From contig CALKRO010000077.1 of the NCBI GenBank assembly GCA_937990205.1, positions 1 to 6,258 of the forward strand: 6,258 nucleotides of DNA. Direction: 5' to 3'. Origin of the DNA: an uncultured Candidatus Saccharibacteria bacterium (lineage in GTDB: Bacteria; Patescibacteriota; Saccharimonadia; Saccharimonadales; Saccharimonadaceae). The notes under the pieces were generated by a model. That model worked only from the letters and a program-made list of their open reading frames with translations. It was not told the origin of the DNA and ran no database searches. Below, in pieces: positions 1 through 5,755 of this stretch (position 1 is the stretch's first letter; the number at the start of each line of letters is the position of its first letter). The translations under genes were made by a program, and so were the position numbers.

Positions 1-774
1 AGTATTAACTGTGCCTGTAATTTTCATCTGATCAAGGCGAATTTCATCCAAGTCTTTCTTAAAGTAAAGGAATAAGCCACCAATTGCAATGATTGCAAGT
101 AAGAACATCGCGGCGCCAAATTTCAAAATCATAAACAAGCCCTTCTTCGAGAAGAGATTACGAATTACGCGTTTTGGCGCAAGCTTAGCAAAGAAGCGCT
201 TCACTGGTTCTTTTGGCAGTTTGGCTAATTCTTCTGCTTCGCGTCTTGCCTTAGCTTCCTGCTTCATTTTATTTTTGTAAACCAAGCTAGAGTAGACATT
301 CATCTTACGATCACTCTTCATAAAAGGTGATTTTTTTGGTGCCTTTGGTTTATCCTTGCTATTTTTTGCCGAAGTTTTATTCATTTCCTTGGATTCTGTA
401 ACTAAATTAACATTATTGCTTTGTACTTTTATTGTAGCATTTTCTGTTGGTTTTGGGGTATTCTCCTCGCGTAATTTAGTCTCGGTTTTTAGGTTGGATA
501 TCCCACCTAGTGGAATTTTTTTCTCTCTGTTATTAGTGAAAATCTTTTCTTCGCGAGTCGTTAAATATTGTTTCATCGGCATAGCTTCACGCTTCATCGG
601 TTGACGTAGTTTTTCGCCTGGAGAAACCAGCTTAACAGGTTGTTTATTCGTTACAAAACGAGAAGAATTTTTATTCGACAAAAAATCATGCATGGAATTA
701 GTTTTATTCGCCGCAGTTTGTTTAGAATTATTTTTTATGTTCGCACTTTTTGAATTGGATTTTGAGTCTGTCAC
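1..774 (-). CDS. Probable penicillin-binding protein (PBP1A-like), N-terminal part, runs off the left edge
   Basis: This is an open frame of 258 codons with no stop up to the window edge. It starts at GTG (772-774) with a GGAGG Shine-Dalgarno 5 nt upstream; the next in-frame ATG, at residue 28, has no comparable site. Residues 1-211 form a cytoplasmic, low-complexity tail with 39 lysines and many Asn, Ser and Glu. Its end is better ordered and basic (about 186-211, LPKEPVKRFFAKLAPKR). A single hydrophobic segment at about 212-237 (GLFMILKF...GGLFLYF) is followed by KKDLDEIRLDQ and the first residues of an outside domain. This tail-anchor-'KDL' layout matches what I recall of Saccharibacteria class A PBPs, whose glycosyltransferase and transpeptidase domains would lie beyond the window. 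Neither catalytic domain is visible, so the function is inference; another type II membrane protein is possible. The gene is divergent from tyrS. Confidence 0.6.
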   Translation of the reverse strand, partial: MTDSKSNSKSANIKNNSKQTAANKTNSMHDFLSNKNSSRFVTNKQPVKLVSPGEKLRQPMKREAMPMKQYLTTREEKIFTNNREKKIPLGGISNLKTETKLREENTPKPTENATIKVQSNNVNLVTESKEMNKTSAKNSKDKPKAPKKSPFMKSDRKMNVYSSLVYKNKMKQEAKARREAEELAKLPKEPVKRFFAKLAPKRVIRNLFSKKGLFMILKFGAAMFLLAIIAIGGLFLYFKKDLDEIRLDQMKITGTVNT

Positions 775-779
775 GCAGT

Positions 780-784
780 CCTCC
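780..784 (-). promoter_or_regulatory. Shine-Dalgarno of the PBP-like gene
   Basis: On the minus strand GGAGG lies 5 nt before the GTG at 774. It decides the GTG start over the downstream ATG at residue 28. The predicted transcript leader is only about 24 nt. Confidence 0.75.
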
Positions 785-804
785 ACTTATTTATTCAGAA
801 TTTA

Positions 805-813
805 ATTATAACA
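805..813 (-). promoter_or_regulatory. Extended -10 promoter of the PBP-like gene
   Basis: On the minus strand this reads TGTTATAAT, a perfect TGn-TATAAT extended -10. Transcription should start near 798, giving a leader of about 24 nt that holds the Shine-Dalgarno. There is no good -35: the position 17 bp upstream is occupied by the opposing tyrS -10. Confidence 0.65.
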
Positions 814-823
814 CAAGAAAAAA

Positions 824-832
824 TGTTAAAAT
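824..832 (+). promoter_or_regulatory. Extended -10 promoter of tyrS (predicted leaderless)
   Basis: TGTTAAAAT matches TGn-TATAAT with one mismatch in the hexamer. Six bases separate the hexamer from the tyrS ATG, so the usual start point coincides with the A of the ATG. No Shine-Dalgarno is present before 839, consistent with a leaderless mRNA. The -35 position is the -10 of the divergent PBP gene. Confidence 0.6.
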
Positions 833-838
833 ATACTT

Positions 839-2131
839 ATGAAATTATCCGAAGAACTCATCTGGCGTGGTTTCGCCGCCGAAAATAGCTTTACTAATCC
901 TTCCGAACTTGATGAAAAAGCAAATAAACGCTTCTATTTTGGTGCCGACCCCTCAGCTGACTCTTTAACTATTGGAAATCTAGCCGCTCTCATGATGTGC
1001 GCCTGTTTTGTGCGTCATGGCTATGAGCCAACTCTTCTTGTCGGTGGCGCTACCGGTCAAATCGGTGACCCGAAGGAAAATGGTGAACGTGAATTGAAAC
1101 CTCTCGAAGAAGTTGCACACAATAAGGAATGCATTCGTCGTCAAATGACTAACGTGATTAGTTTTGACGGTGCTGCCGATACGCGAAATGATGGCGATCC
1201 AGATAATGACCACTATGAATTGCGTCTAGTCGATAATTATGATTGGTTTAAGAATATTAATTTCCTTGATTTTTTGCGTGAAGTCGGTAAAAACTTCTCC
1301 ATGACGCAGCTTCTCGATCGTAAGTTTATCCAAAATCGTATCGGCGAAGGCGGCTCTGGCATTTCTTATGCGGAATTTTCTTACTCATTGATTCAGGGTT
1401 ATGATTTTCTTCACCTCTATCGTCATTATGGAATTGACCTGCAACTTTGTGGCGCTGATCAGTTTGGCAATGCCTCCTCTGGTGTTCATTTGATTAAGCG
1501 CCTCGAAGGTGGTCGCGCCGATGTTTGGTCTACTCCTCTTGTTATTGATCCGGTGACTGGTCGTAAATTTGGTAAATCTGAGGGTAATGCTATTTGGCTA
1601 GCTAGCCAGGATAATGGTTCCGGTAATTACACTTCTATCTTTGATTTTTATCAATTCTGGCTCAATCAGTCCGATCAGGCAGTTGAATCTTTGATTAAAA
1701 TCTACACCGTTCTTTCGAAAGACGAAATTGATCAGATTCTTGCCGAGCATCAAGTTCATCCCGAACTTCGCATTGCCCAAAAAGCCCTTGCTCGTGGTGC
1801 CACCGAGGTGGTTCACGGTAAATCTTCTGCCGCCGCGGTGATTACTCTCACTGAATTACTCTTCGGTGGTCGTAAGGTGGAGACTCTTTCTGAATCGGAG
1901 ATTGAAAGCATCACTATCCTCCTGCCACATTTGAATCTTGATGGCAGCGAAATTAATTTAATTGACGCTCTCGTTGAGCTTGGTTTGGTGAGCTCTCGTT
2001 CTGAAGCTAAAACTTTGATCTTAGGTAATGCTATCTCTGTAAATAATCAGAAAATTCAAGACCCATCCTATCAAATTTCTTCCTTCGCTATTTTAAAGCG
2101 TGGCAAAAATAAATTCGCCATTGTCAAATAA
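839..2131 (+). CDS. tyrS: Tyrosyl-tRNA synthetase (class Ic)
   Basis: This cytoplasmic enzyme activates tyrosine with ATP and charges tRNA-Tyr. At 430 residues it is of normal bacterial length. The Rossmann catalytic domain carries the ATP-site signature GADPSADSLTIGN (35-47), the LVGGATGQIGDP loop (67-78), the tyrosine-binding helix with Y182, Q186 and D189, GADQFGN (205-211) and the mobile loop KFGKS (243-247). Y33 matches the tyrosine-contacting Tyr34 of Geobacillus TyrRS. A C-terminal S4-type RNA-binding domain covers about 371-430. The HIGH motif is degenerate (TIGN, 44-47), and Ser39 stands where Geobacillus has Thr40. A small Asp/Asn-rich insertion (about 110-125) and a longer stretch after KFGKS (255-266) are also visible. 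The ATG at 839 has no Shine-Dalgarno and sits 6 bp after a -10 box. The enzyme assignment is secure; the effect of the HIGH changes is unknown. Confidence 0.97.
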   Translation: MKLSEELIWRGFAAENSFTNPSELDEKANKRFYFGADPSADSLTIGNLAALMMCACFVRHGYEPTLLVGGATGQIGDPKENGERELKPLEEVAHNKECIRRQMTNVISFDGAADTRNDGDPDNDHYELRLVDNYDWFKNINFLDFLREVGKNFSMTQLLDRKFIQNRIGEGGSGISYAEFSYSLIQGYDFLHLYRHYGIDLQLCGADQFGNASSGVHLIKRLEGGRADVWSTPLVIDPVTGRKFGKSEGNAIWLASQDNGSGNYTSIFDFYQFWLNQSDQAVESLIKIYTVLSKDEIDQILAEHQVHPELRIAQKALARGATEVVHGKSSAAAVITLTELLFGGRKVETLSESEIESITILLPHLNLDGSEINLIDALVELGLVSSRSEAKTLILGNAISVNNQKIQDPSYQISSFAILKRGKNKFAIVK

Positions 2132-2152
2132 TCGACAAATCAGCTTTTTCCA

Positions 2153-2181
2153 TTGATTTTACTTCTCGACTAGCGTATTCT
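2153..2181 (+). promoter_or_regulatory. Candidate recA promoter
   Basis: TTGATT (2153-2158) and TATTCT (2176-2181) are separated by 17 bp, a sigma-70-like pair with 4/6 matches to each consensus box. It would start transcription near 2188 and give a leader of about 130 nt. It lacks the extended -10 TG seen at the other promoters here, so it is a weaker call. Read-through from tyrS is also possible, since I see no convincing terminator after tyrS. Confidence 0.4.
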
Positions 2182-2237
2182 TAAAATAGAAAAAGTGAGG
2201 TAAGGTTTATTTTTCCGAGATGTAAGGAGAATATCAC

Positions 2238-2252
2238 ATGTGTACCCATTAA
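2238..2252 (+). CDS. Possible leader peptide upstream of recA (Met-Cys-Thr-His)
   Basis: The frame ATG TGT ACC CAT TAA has a strong Shine-Dalgarno, AAGGAGA (2224-2230), 7 nt before the ATG, which is ideal spacing. The stop falls 65 nt before the recA ATG. The start codon sits inside the 8-bp palindrome CACATGTG (2235-2242). No function is known to me. It could be a ribosome-binding leader, a translation sensor or chance. The quality of the ribosome site is the only support, so confidence is low. Confidence 0.3.
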   Translation: MCTH

Positions 2253-2256
2253 ATTC

Positions 2257-2271
2257 TCGTTCAAAGAACGA
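2257..2271 (+). repeat. Short perfect inverted repeat in the recA leader
   Basis: TCGTTC-AAA-GAACGA is a perfect 6-bp inverted repeat with a 3-base centre, 46 bp before recA. It could be a small RNA hairpin or a protein-binding site. The arms are GTTC...GAAC, the opposite orientation to the Gram-positive LexA/DinR box (GAAC-N4-GTTC), so I do not call it a LexA operator. Confidence 0.5.
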
Positions 2272-2293
2272 TTTTACAGAGTAATTTTACAGA
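2271..2293 (+). repeat. 10-bp direct repeat before recA
   Basis: ATTTTACAGA occurs at 2271-2280 and again at 2284-2293, with a 3-bp spacer (13-bp period). The first copy starts at the last base of the inverted repeat. The same 10-mer recurs at 3761-3770 inside recX, which in AT-rich DNA may be chance. A tandem regulator site or a slippage duplication would both explain the pair. Confidence 0.55.
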
Positions 2294-2308
2294 AATTCGA
2301 TAAATAAC

Positions 2309-2313
2309 GGAGG
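2309..2313 (+). promoter_or_regulatory. Shine-Dalgarno of recA
   Basis: GGAGG lies 4 nt before the recA ATG at 2318 and fixes that start. It is among the strongest ribosome sites in the window, as expected for an abundant protein. Confidence 0.8.
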
Positions 2314-2317
2314 AATT

Positions 2318-3340
2318 ATGGTCAAAGAAAAAGAAACTAAAAAAACTGATGCTGAAAACGGAAAATCCGAAGCCTTAAAACTTGCTATTGCTCAAATCAC
2401 CAAGCAATTTGGTGATGGCTCTATTATGAAATTGGGCGATAATCGCAATATCGATGTTGAACTTTTGAAGTCAGGCTCACTTTCGCTTGATTTGGCACTT
2501 GGTGGTGGCTACCCAAAAGGTCGTATTATTGAAATCTATGGTCCAGAATCTTCTGGTAAGACTACCTTGGCATTGCACGCCATTGCTGAAATTCAAAAAA
2601 CTGGTGGACAGGCTGCCTTCATTGATGCTGAGCATGCTCTCGATCCATCCTATGCCAAGCGTATCGGCGTTGATGTCGATAATCTTTTGATTTCTCAGCC
2701 AGATAATGGTGAACAAGCTCTCGAAATTTGTGAAACCCTCGTCCGCCCAAACGCGGTGGACTTAATTGTTGTCGACTCTGTTGCCGCCCTTGTGCCACAG
2801 GCTGAAATTGATGGTGACATGGGTGATGCTCAGATGGGTCTTCAGGCTCGTTTGATGTCCCAAGCCATGCGTAAGCTCACTGCCATTATCTCTAAGTCCA
2901 AGGCCACTGTCATTTTCATCAACCAGATTCGTATGAAGATTGGTGTGATGTTTGGTAACCCTGAAACTACCACTGGTGGTAACGCTCTGAAGTTCTACGC
3001 TTCTGTTCGTATCGATATTCGCCGCATTGGTCAGATCAAAGATGGTGAAAATATCATCGGTAACCGCACCAAGATTAAGGTTGTGAAGAATAAGATTGCC
3101 GCCCCATTCCGCTCTGCTGAATTCGATATCATGTACAACGAAGGTGTCTCTAAGGTTGGGGATGTACTCGATCTCGCCGTACAATATGGCGTCTTCGACA
3201 AGGCCGGCGCCTTTATCAAATATAATGGCGAAACTATTGGCCAAGGTCGTGAAGCTGTGAAGCGCGTACTTAAAGAAAAGCCAGAATTCTTCGCTGAAAT
3301 CGAGCAAAAGGTTCGCGAAAAAGCTGAAGCGAGCGAATAG
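2318..3340 (+). CDS. recA: Recombinase RecA
   Basis: RecA forms an ATP-dependent filament on single-stranded DNA that pairs homologous strands and, where LexA-type repressors exist, stimulates their self-cleavage. The 340-residue protein is of normal length. A short Lys/Glu-rich N-terminal extension (1-15) precedes the polymerisation helix. Walker A is GPESSGKTT (75-83, Lys81), the catalytic Glu is E105 in DAEHALDP, and Walker B is VDLIVVDS (147-154). DNA-binding loop L1 lies near 160-173 and loop L2 near 203-221 (starting [19 protein letters not shown]). The [11 protein letters not shown] signature is present. The C-terminal tail (KAEASE) is much shorter and less acidic than in E. coli; in E. 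coli that tail restrains DNA binding. The gene has a strong Shine-Dalgarno, a long leader, and overlaps recX by one base. Confidence 0.99.
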   Translation: MVKEKETKKTDAENGKSEALKLAIAQITKQFGDGSIMKLGDNRNIDVELLKSGSLSLDLALGGGYPKGRIIEIYGPESSGKTTLALHAIAEIQKTGGQAAFIDAEHALDPSYAKRIGVDVDNLLISQPDNGEQALEICETLVRPNAVDLIVVDSVAALVPQAEIDGDMGDAQMGLQARLMSQAMRKLTAIISKSKATVIFINQIRMKIGVMFGNPETTTGGNALKFYASVRIDIRRIGQIKDGENIIGNRTKIKVVKNKIAAPFRSAEFDIMYNEGVSKVGDVLDLAVQYGVFDKAGAFIKYNGETIGQGREAVKRVLKEKPEFFAEIEQKVREKAEASE

Positions 3341-4200
3341 TGGCCGCGCTCTCTCTGGAAACCTTTCAGAAAATCTCACAATTAAAGCCAGGAATCAAAG
3401 ATCCAAATCGTATTAATATTTTTGTTAATCATAAATTTTTGTGCTCACTCAGTTTTAAAGTTTTTTCTGAGCAAAACCTCAAAGTCGGCGACGTTCTCAC
3501 GGAAGAACGTATCGCCGAACTAGTTGCTCTGTCTTCACTCGATAAACTCTATCAATCTACCTTAGAGTATTGTTTATCGCGTCCGCATTCTGAAAAGGAA
3601 ATTCGCGACTACCTGCATCGCAAGCAACTTCGTCGTCGTCAGTCGCAAATTAAGTATGATAATTTTAAAAAACGCCTAGCTGAAGACGAGGAATATCGCA
3701 CTAAAATTCAAGAAATGCGAAAAAATGTTCGCACCCAAAATGAAAAGATTCGCGAAATTGATTTTACAGAAAATAATACCTATGAATATACCGGTCGTAA
3801 ATCTCTCAATCTTCCTACCAAGCCTGGCGCAGAGATTACGGAAACTCAGATTAATCTCGTAGTCGAACACTTGAAGCAGGAAAAATTTCTCTCCGATTAT
3901 AACTTTACGCGTTTTTATATTGATAATCGCAACCAAAGTAAGGGAATTAGTCGCAAGAAATTACTCTACGAATTAAAGAGTAAAGGGATTTCTGAATCTC
4001 TGATACAAGAAATTCTCGAAAGTGACGAATTATTTTCCCAGCGCGAAGATGATACTGAAATCGATAAAATGATCGAGAAAAAATTGCGTCGTCCGATTAG
4101 CCGAGAAAAACTAACGGCCTATCTCGTTCGTCAGGGTTTTTCCTATAATCTAGTAAAATCTAAACTTTCGGCAATCGATACTGAAAATCTTCAAGATTAA
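3340..4200 (+). CDS. recX: RecX, modulator of RecA, with a large internal insertion
   Basis: RecX binds in the groove of the RecA filament and limits its growth or activity. The 286-residue protein is far longer than the roughly 150-270 residues typical of the family. An N-terminal wing (about 15-62) reads INIFVNHKFLCSLS, followed by LTEERIAEL. RecX helical repeat 1 (66-95) has the hallmark SRPHSEKEIRDYLHRK. Repeat 2 (167-225) contains VEHLKQEKFLSDYNFTRFYI and GISRKKLLYELKSKGI. Repeat 3 covers about 237-280. Residues 97-166 form a highly charged insertion between repeats 1 and 2, probably partly coiled or disordered. The GTG start (3340-3342) shares its first base with the recA stop (TAGTG) and has no clear Shine-Dalgarno, so translation probably depends on coupling to recA. 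No earlier start is possible without entering recA. Confidence 0.93.
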   Translation: MAALSLETFQKISQLKPGIKDPNRINIFVNHKFLCSLSFKVFSEQNLKVGDVLTEERIAELVALSSLDKLYQSTLEYCLSRPHSEKEIRDYLHRKQLRRRQSQIKYDNFKKRLAEDEEYRTKIQEMRKNVRTQNEKIREIDFTENNTYEYTGRKSLNLPTKPGAEITETQINLVVEHLKQEKFLSDYNFTRFYIDNRNQSKGISRKKLLYELKSKGISESLIQEILESDELFSQREDDTEIDKMIEKKLRRPISREKLTAYLVRQGFSYNLVKSKLSAIDTENLQD

Positions 4201-4215
4201 AATTGAATTAGCCTA

Positions 4216-4260
4216 AGACTAAGCCAAATCAAGTCAAACCGAACCAAGCTGGACTGAATC
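4216..4260. repeat. Period-5 purine/pyrimidine tract, nine RRRYY units
   Basis: Nine consecutive pentamers all follow purine-purine-purine-pyrimidine-pyrimidine, for example AGACT, AAGCC, AAATC and, at the end, GGACT, GAATC. The bases vary but the R/Y pattern is perfect for 45 bp. It fills most of the gap between the convergent recX and PRC-barrel genes. I see no good terminator hairpin in this gap. Two units span about one helical turn. Its role is unknown: transcription end signal, structural DNA or a decayed pentanucleotide repeat. Confidence 0.75.
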
Positions 4261-4266
4261 TTTTGA

Positions 4267-4833
4267 CTAGTCATTTTGGCGGAAGGGATTGACGAAGTTC
4301 GGTACGAATTCTTCTTGCTCTAGTTTTTCGCGGCCCTTTTGCTTAGCTAGCTCATCCTTTACGATGATTGCTTCGTCATTAATCTCCAGAATTTCCGAAC
4401 GATTAATAATCAATTCTGGGTCAATAAATGACTTCAGGATTGGACGTTTGACGATTAGTTGCTGAATGTAAAAATCATTGACATCCACCGTGTAATCTAT
4501 TACCGTTCCCACATTTGTCTTGTTTTGAGTTTTGACCTTAAAATTAATTGGCTGAAAATTTAGTTTCACCATTTCATCGATTTTGACTACATCGCCCACA
4601 TTAAGTAATTCTTCATCTGAATCTATAATCATCCCGAGGTGAGAAAATTCTCGTACACTACGGACGTCCAAAATTACTCCCGAGTCAAAACTCACAGTAT
4701 TTTTATTCAGGAAAAACCCCAAAATCTTCAAATCATTCGGATCGACAATGATCGATTCAATCGTGCTAATCACCCCACCGGATCTTAGGCTTAAAATGCG
4801 AAATCCGATTAATTTTGAAGCATCTAAAATCAT
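4267..4833 (-). CDS. PRC-barrel domain protein
   Basis: The 188-residue protein has two PRC-barrel-like beta units. The first (about 5-90) begins KLIGFRILSLRSGGVISTIE and continues IIVDPNDLKILGFFL. The second (about 92-160) contains NVGTVIDYTVDVNDFYIQQLIV and ends with SEILEINDEAIIV. A charged C-terminal tail (160-188) follows. PRC barrels occur in photosynthetic reaction centre subunit H, in RimM and in many small proteins of unknown role, usually as protein-binding modules. No signal peptide or membrane segment is seen, so it is probably cytoplasmic. The start ATG overlaps the stop of the upstream HAD gene as ATGA, with GGAG 4 nt upstream, indicating translational coupling and co-transcription. 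The stop codon sits within the 10-bp palindrome TGACTAGTCA (4264-4273). The exact function is unknown. Confidence 0.8.
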   Translation of the reverse strand: MILDASKLIGFRILSLRSGGVISTIESIIVDPNDLKILGFFLNKNTVSFDSGVILDVRSVREFSHLGMIIDSDEELLNVGDVVKIDEMVKLNFQPINFKVKTQNKTNVGTVIDYTVDVNDFYIQQLIVKRPILKSFIDPELIINRSEILEINDEAIIVKDELAKQKGREKLEQEEFVPNFVNPFRQND

Positions 4834-5633
4834 AGTACTCCCAAAATTCCTTTCAAAGCAAATTCGGTATCTTCGTGACTACGCACCGTAATTGTATCGA
4901 TGCCCATCTGTACCACTGGATAGTCGTTACCACCTTCTTGCGTCATGTCGCCAAAATAGAGAATATCGTCTTTTTCAACATTCAACTCTTCCATCAGGTG
5001 ATTCATGCCGAATGACTTATTCAATCCGTCGCGGAAGGCGTTAATGCTGGTGGTTCCAGCCACCTCGAAAGAGAAATCTGGCACTTTTTCTTTGGCGAGC
5101 TTAGCGATTAAATTGCGTTTCTTGCAGTCTGGATCCCAGGCGTATTTCGCCTCAGTACCCGCTTTTTGCCCAAGCGCCGAGAAAGTTACTTGTGACAAAC
5201 GATTTTCAATAATTTCGTCACCCGGCTGGAGCTTGTCTTCTTCCCAATACCCCACTTCTTTAGCCGAACTTTCTAGTGCTTCGGTAATTTTTGCCACTTC
5301 TTCTTCTGTTAGTGGATAATTATAAACTTGCTCCCAGTTCTTCTCATTGTAAGTTGACCCATCGTTGCCGTTGGCGGTTGGCTGGTAGCGATAGTATTGT
5401 GTGCCTTGTGCCACAAAAAGATGAAGATGTGCCAGTTGCGCTGGGGTGACATCGGCGACTTCGACTAAGCGATTGACGATTTGAATTAAAAACTGCTCAA
5501 ATTTTTGACCAGAAATTGGGCAAATCTCAAATTCATTCAAGCATTCGCTGAGTAAAAAGGCCATCTCATCTGGAATTGGTGTCTTGGCGATATTTAAAGT
5601 TTGGTCGATATCAAAGGATAATACTTTCTTCAT
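4830..5633 (-). CDS. HAD-superfamily (type IIB) phosphomannomutase-like protein
   Basis: The 267-residue protein has the HAD core with a C2-type cap inserted between motifs II and III, as in eukaryotic-type phosphomannomutases and related sugar phosphatases. Motif I is DIDQT (8-12, nucleophile D8 and acid/base D10; Gln replaces the usual Gly). Motif II is PISG (39-42), motif III is DGLNKS (202-207, K206) and motif IV is GDMTQEGGND (228-237), which is very PMM-like. The cap covers roughly 80-190. By eye R145 matches R123 of human PMM2, but Gln156 and Lys163 stand where PMM2 has R134 and R141. Mutase activity (mannose-6-P to mannose-1-P) is therefore doubtful and a phosphatase is possible. The gene has an AGAGGA Shine-Dalgarno (5640-5645), 6 nt before the ATG, and an extended -10 promoter. 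It leads a two-gene operon with the PRC-barrel gene and is divergent from tpiA. Confidence 0.85.
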   Translation of the reverse strand: MKKVLSFDIDQTLNIAKTPIPDEMAFLLSECLNEFEICPISGQKFEQFLIQIVNRLVEVADVTPAQLAHLHLFVAQGTQYYRYQPTANGNDGSTYNEKNWEQVYNYPLTEEEVAKITEALESSAKEVGYWEEDKLQPGDEIIENRLSQVTFSALGQKAGTEAKYAWDPDCKKRNLIAKLAKEKVPDFSFEVAGTTSINAFRDGLNKSFGMNHLMEELNVEKDDILYFGDMTQEGGNDYPVVQMGIDTITVRSHEDTEFALKGILGVL

Positions 5634-5657
5634 CTCTATTCCTCTCTGCGGTATTTC

Positions 5658-5677
5658 TTTTGCTTATTATAGCAAAA
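5658..5677. repeat. Inverted repeat around the HAD-gene -10 box
   Basis: TTTTGCT and AGCAAAA form a perfect 7-bp inverted repeat around a 6-bp centre and coincide with the minus-strand -10 element. Most of it lies upstream of the predicted start point, so it would act as a DNA site rather than an RNA hairpin. It may be a repressor site or chance in AT-rich DNA. Confidence 0.4.
5666..5674 (-). promoter_or_regulatory. Extended -10 promoter of the HAD/PRC-barrel operon
   Basis: The minus strand reads TGCTATAAT, a perfect TGn-TATAAT. The expected start point is near 5659, giving a leader of about 26 nt that includes the AGAGGA ribosome site. No clear -35 is visible. Confidence 0.7.
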
Positions 5678-5746
5678 ACGCTCACTTTTTGTGGTTAAAA
5701 TCAAAATCCACACCTCACCAAAACCTTAAAAATCTCAAACTGATTA

Positions 5747-5755
5747 TGCTATAAT
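5747..5755 (+). promoter_or_regulatory. Extended -10 promoter of tpiA (predicted leaderless)
   Basis: TGCTATAAT is a perfect extended -10, followed by 6 bases (AAGATT) and then the ATG. The expected start point is therefore the A of the ATG. A weak -35 (TTAAAA, 5726-5731) lies 18 bp upstream. No Shine-Dalgarno precedes the gene. Confidence 0.7.

Noticed and set aside
89..604. Two plus-strand frames (89-280 and 356-604)
   Set aside because: They lie opposite the PBP-like gene, whose minus-strand frame is unbroken with a good start and a clear membrane anchor. Their hydrophobic look is complementary to a Lys/Asn-rich coding strand.
2121..2159. Weak hairpins after tyrS (TTGTC/GACAA and AAATCA/TGATTT) as a terminator
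   Set aside because: The stems are only 5-6 bp with one or two G-C pairs, and no proper U-tract follows. Not enough to call a terminator.
2220..2225. Start-stop ATGTAA in the recA leader
   Set aside because: No ribosome site precedes it. The TAA overlaps the Shine-Dalgarno region of the better MCTH frame, so it is probably coincidental.
2257..2271. LexA/DinR operator at recA
   Set aside because: The arms are GTTC-N3-GAAC, not GAAC-N4-GTTC. Orientation and spacing are wrong for the known box.
2762..3379. 205-codon open frame antisense to recA
   Set aside because: It is the shadow of codon bias in recA. It has no recognisable domain or ribosome site, and recA is certain on the other strand.
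3761..3770. Third copy of ATTTTACAGA within recX
   Set aside because: It is a single in-gene match of an AT-rich 10-mer that fits the coding frame, so chance is a sufficient explanation.
4186..4198. AATCTT-C-AAGATT palindrome at the end of recX as a terminator
   Set aside because: It is AT-rich, lies inside the coding sequence, leaves at most a 5-bp stem and lacks a downstream U-tract on the plus strand.
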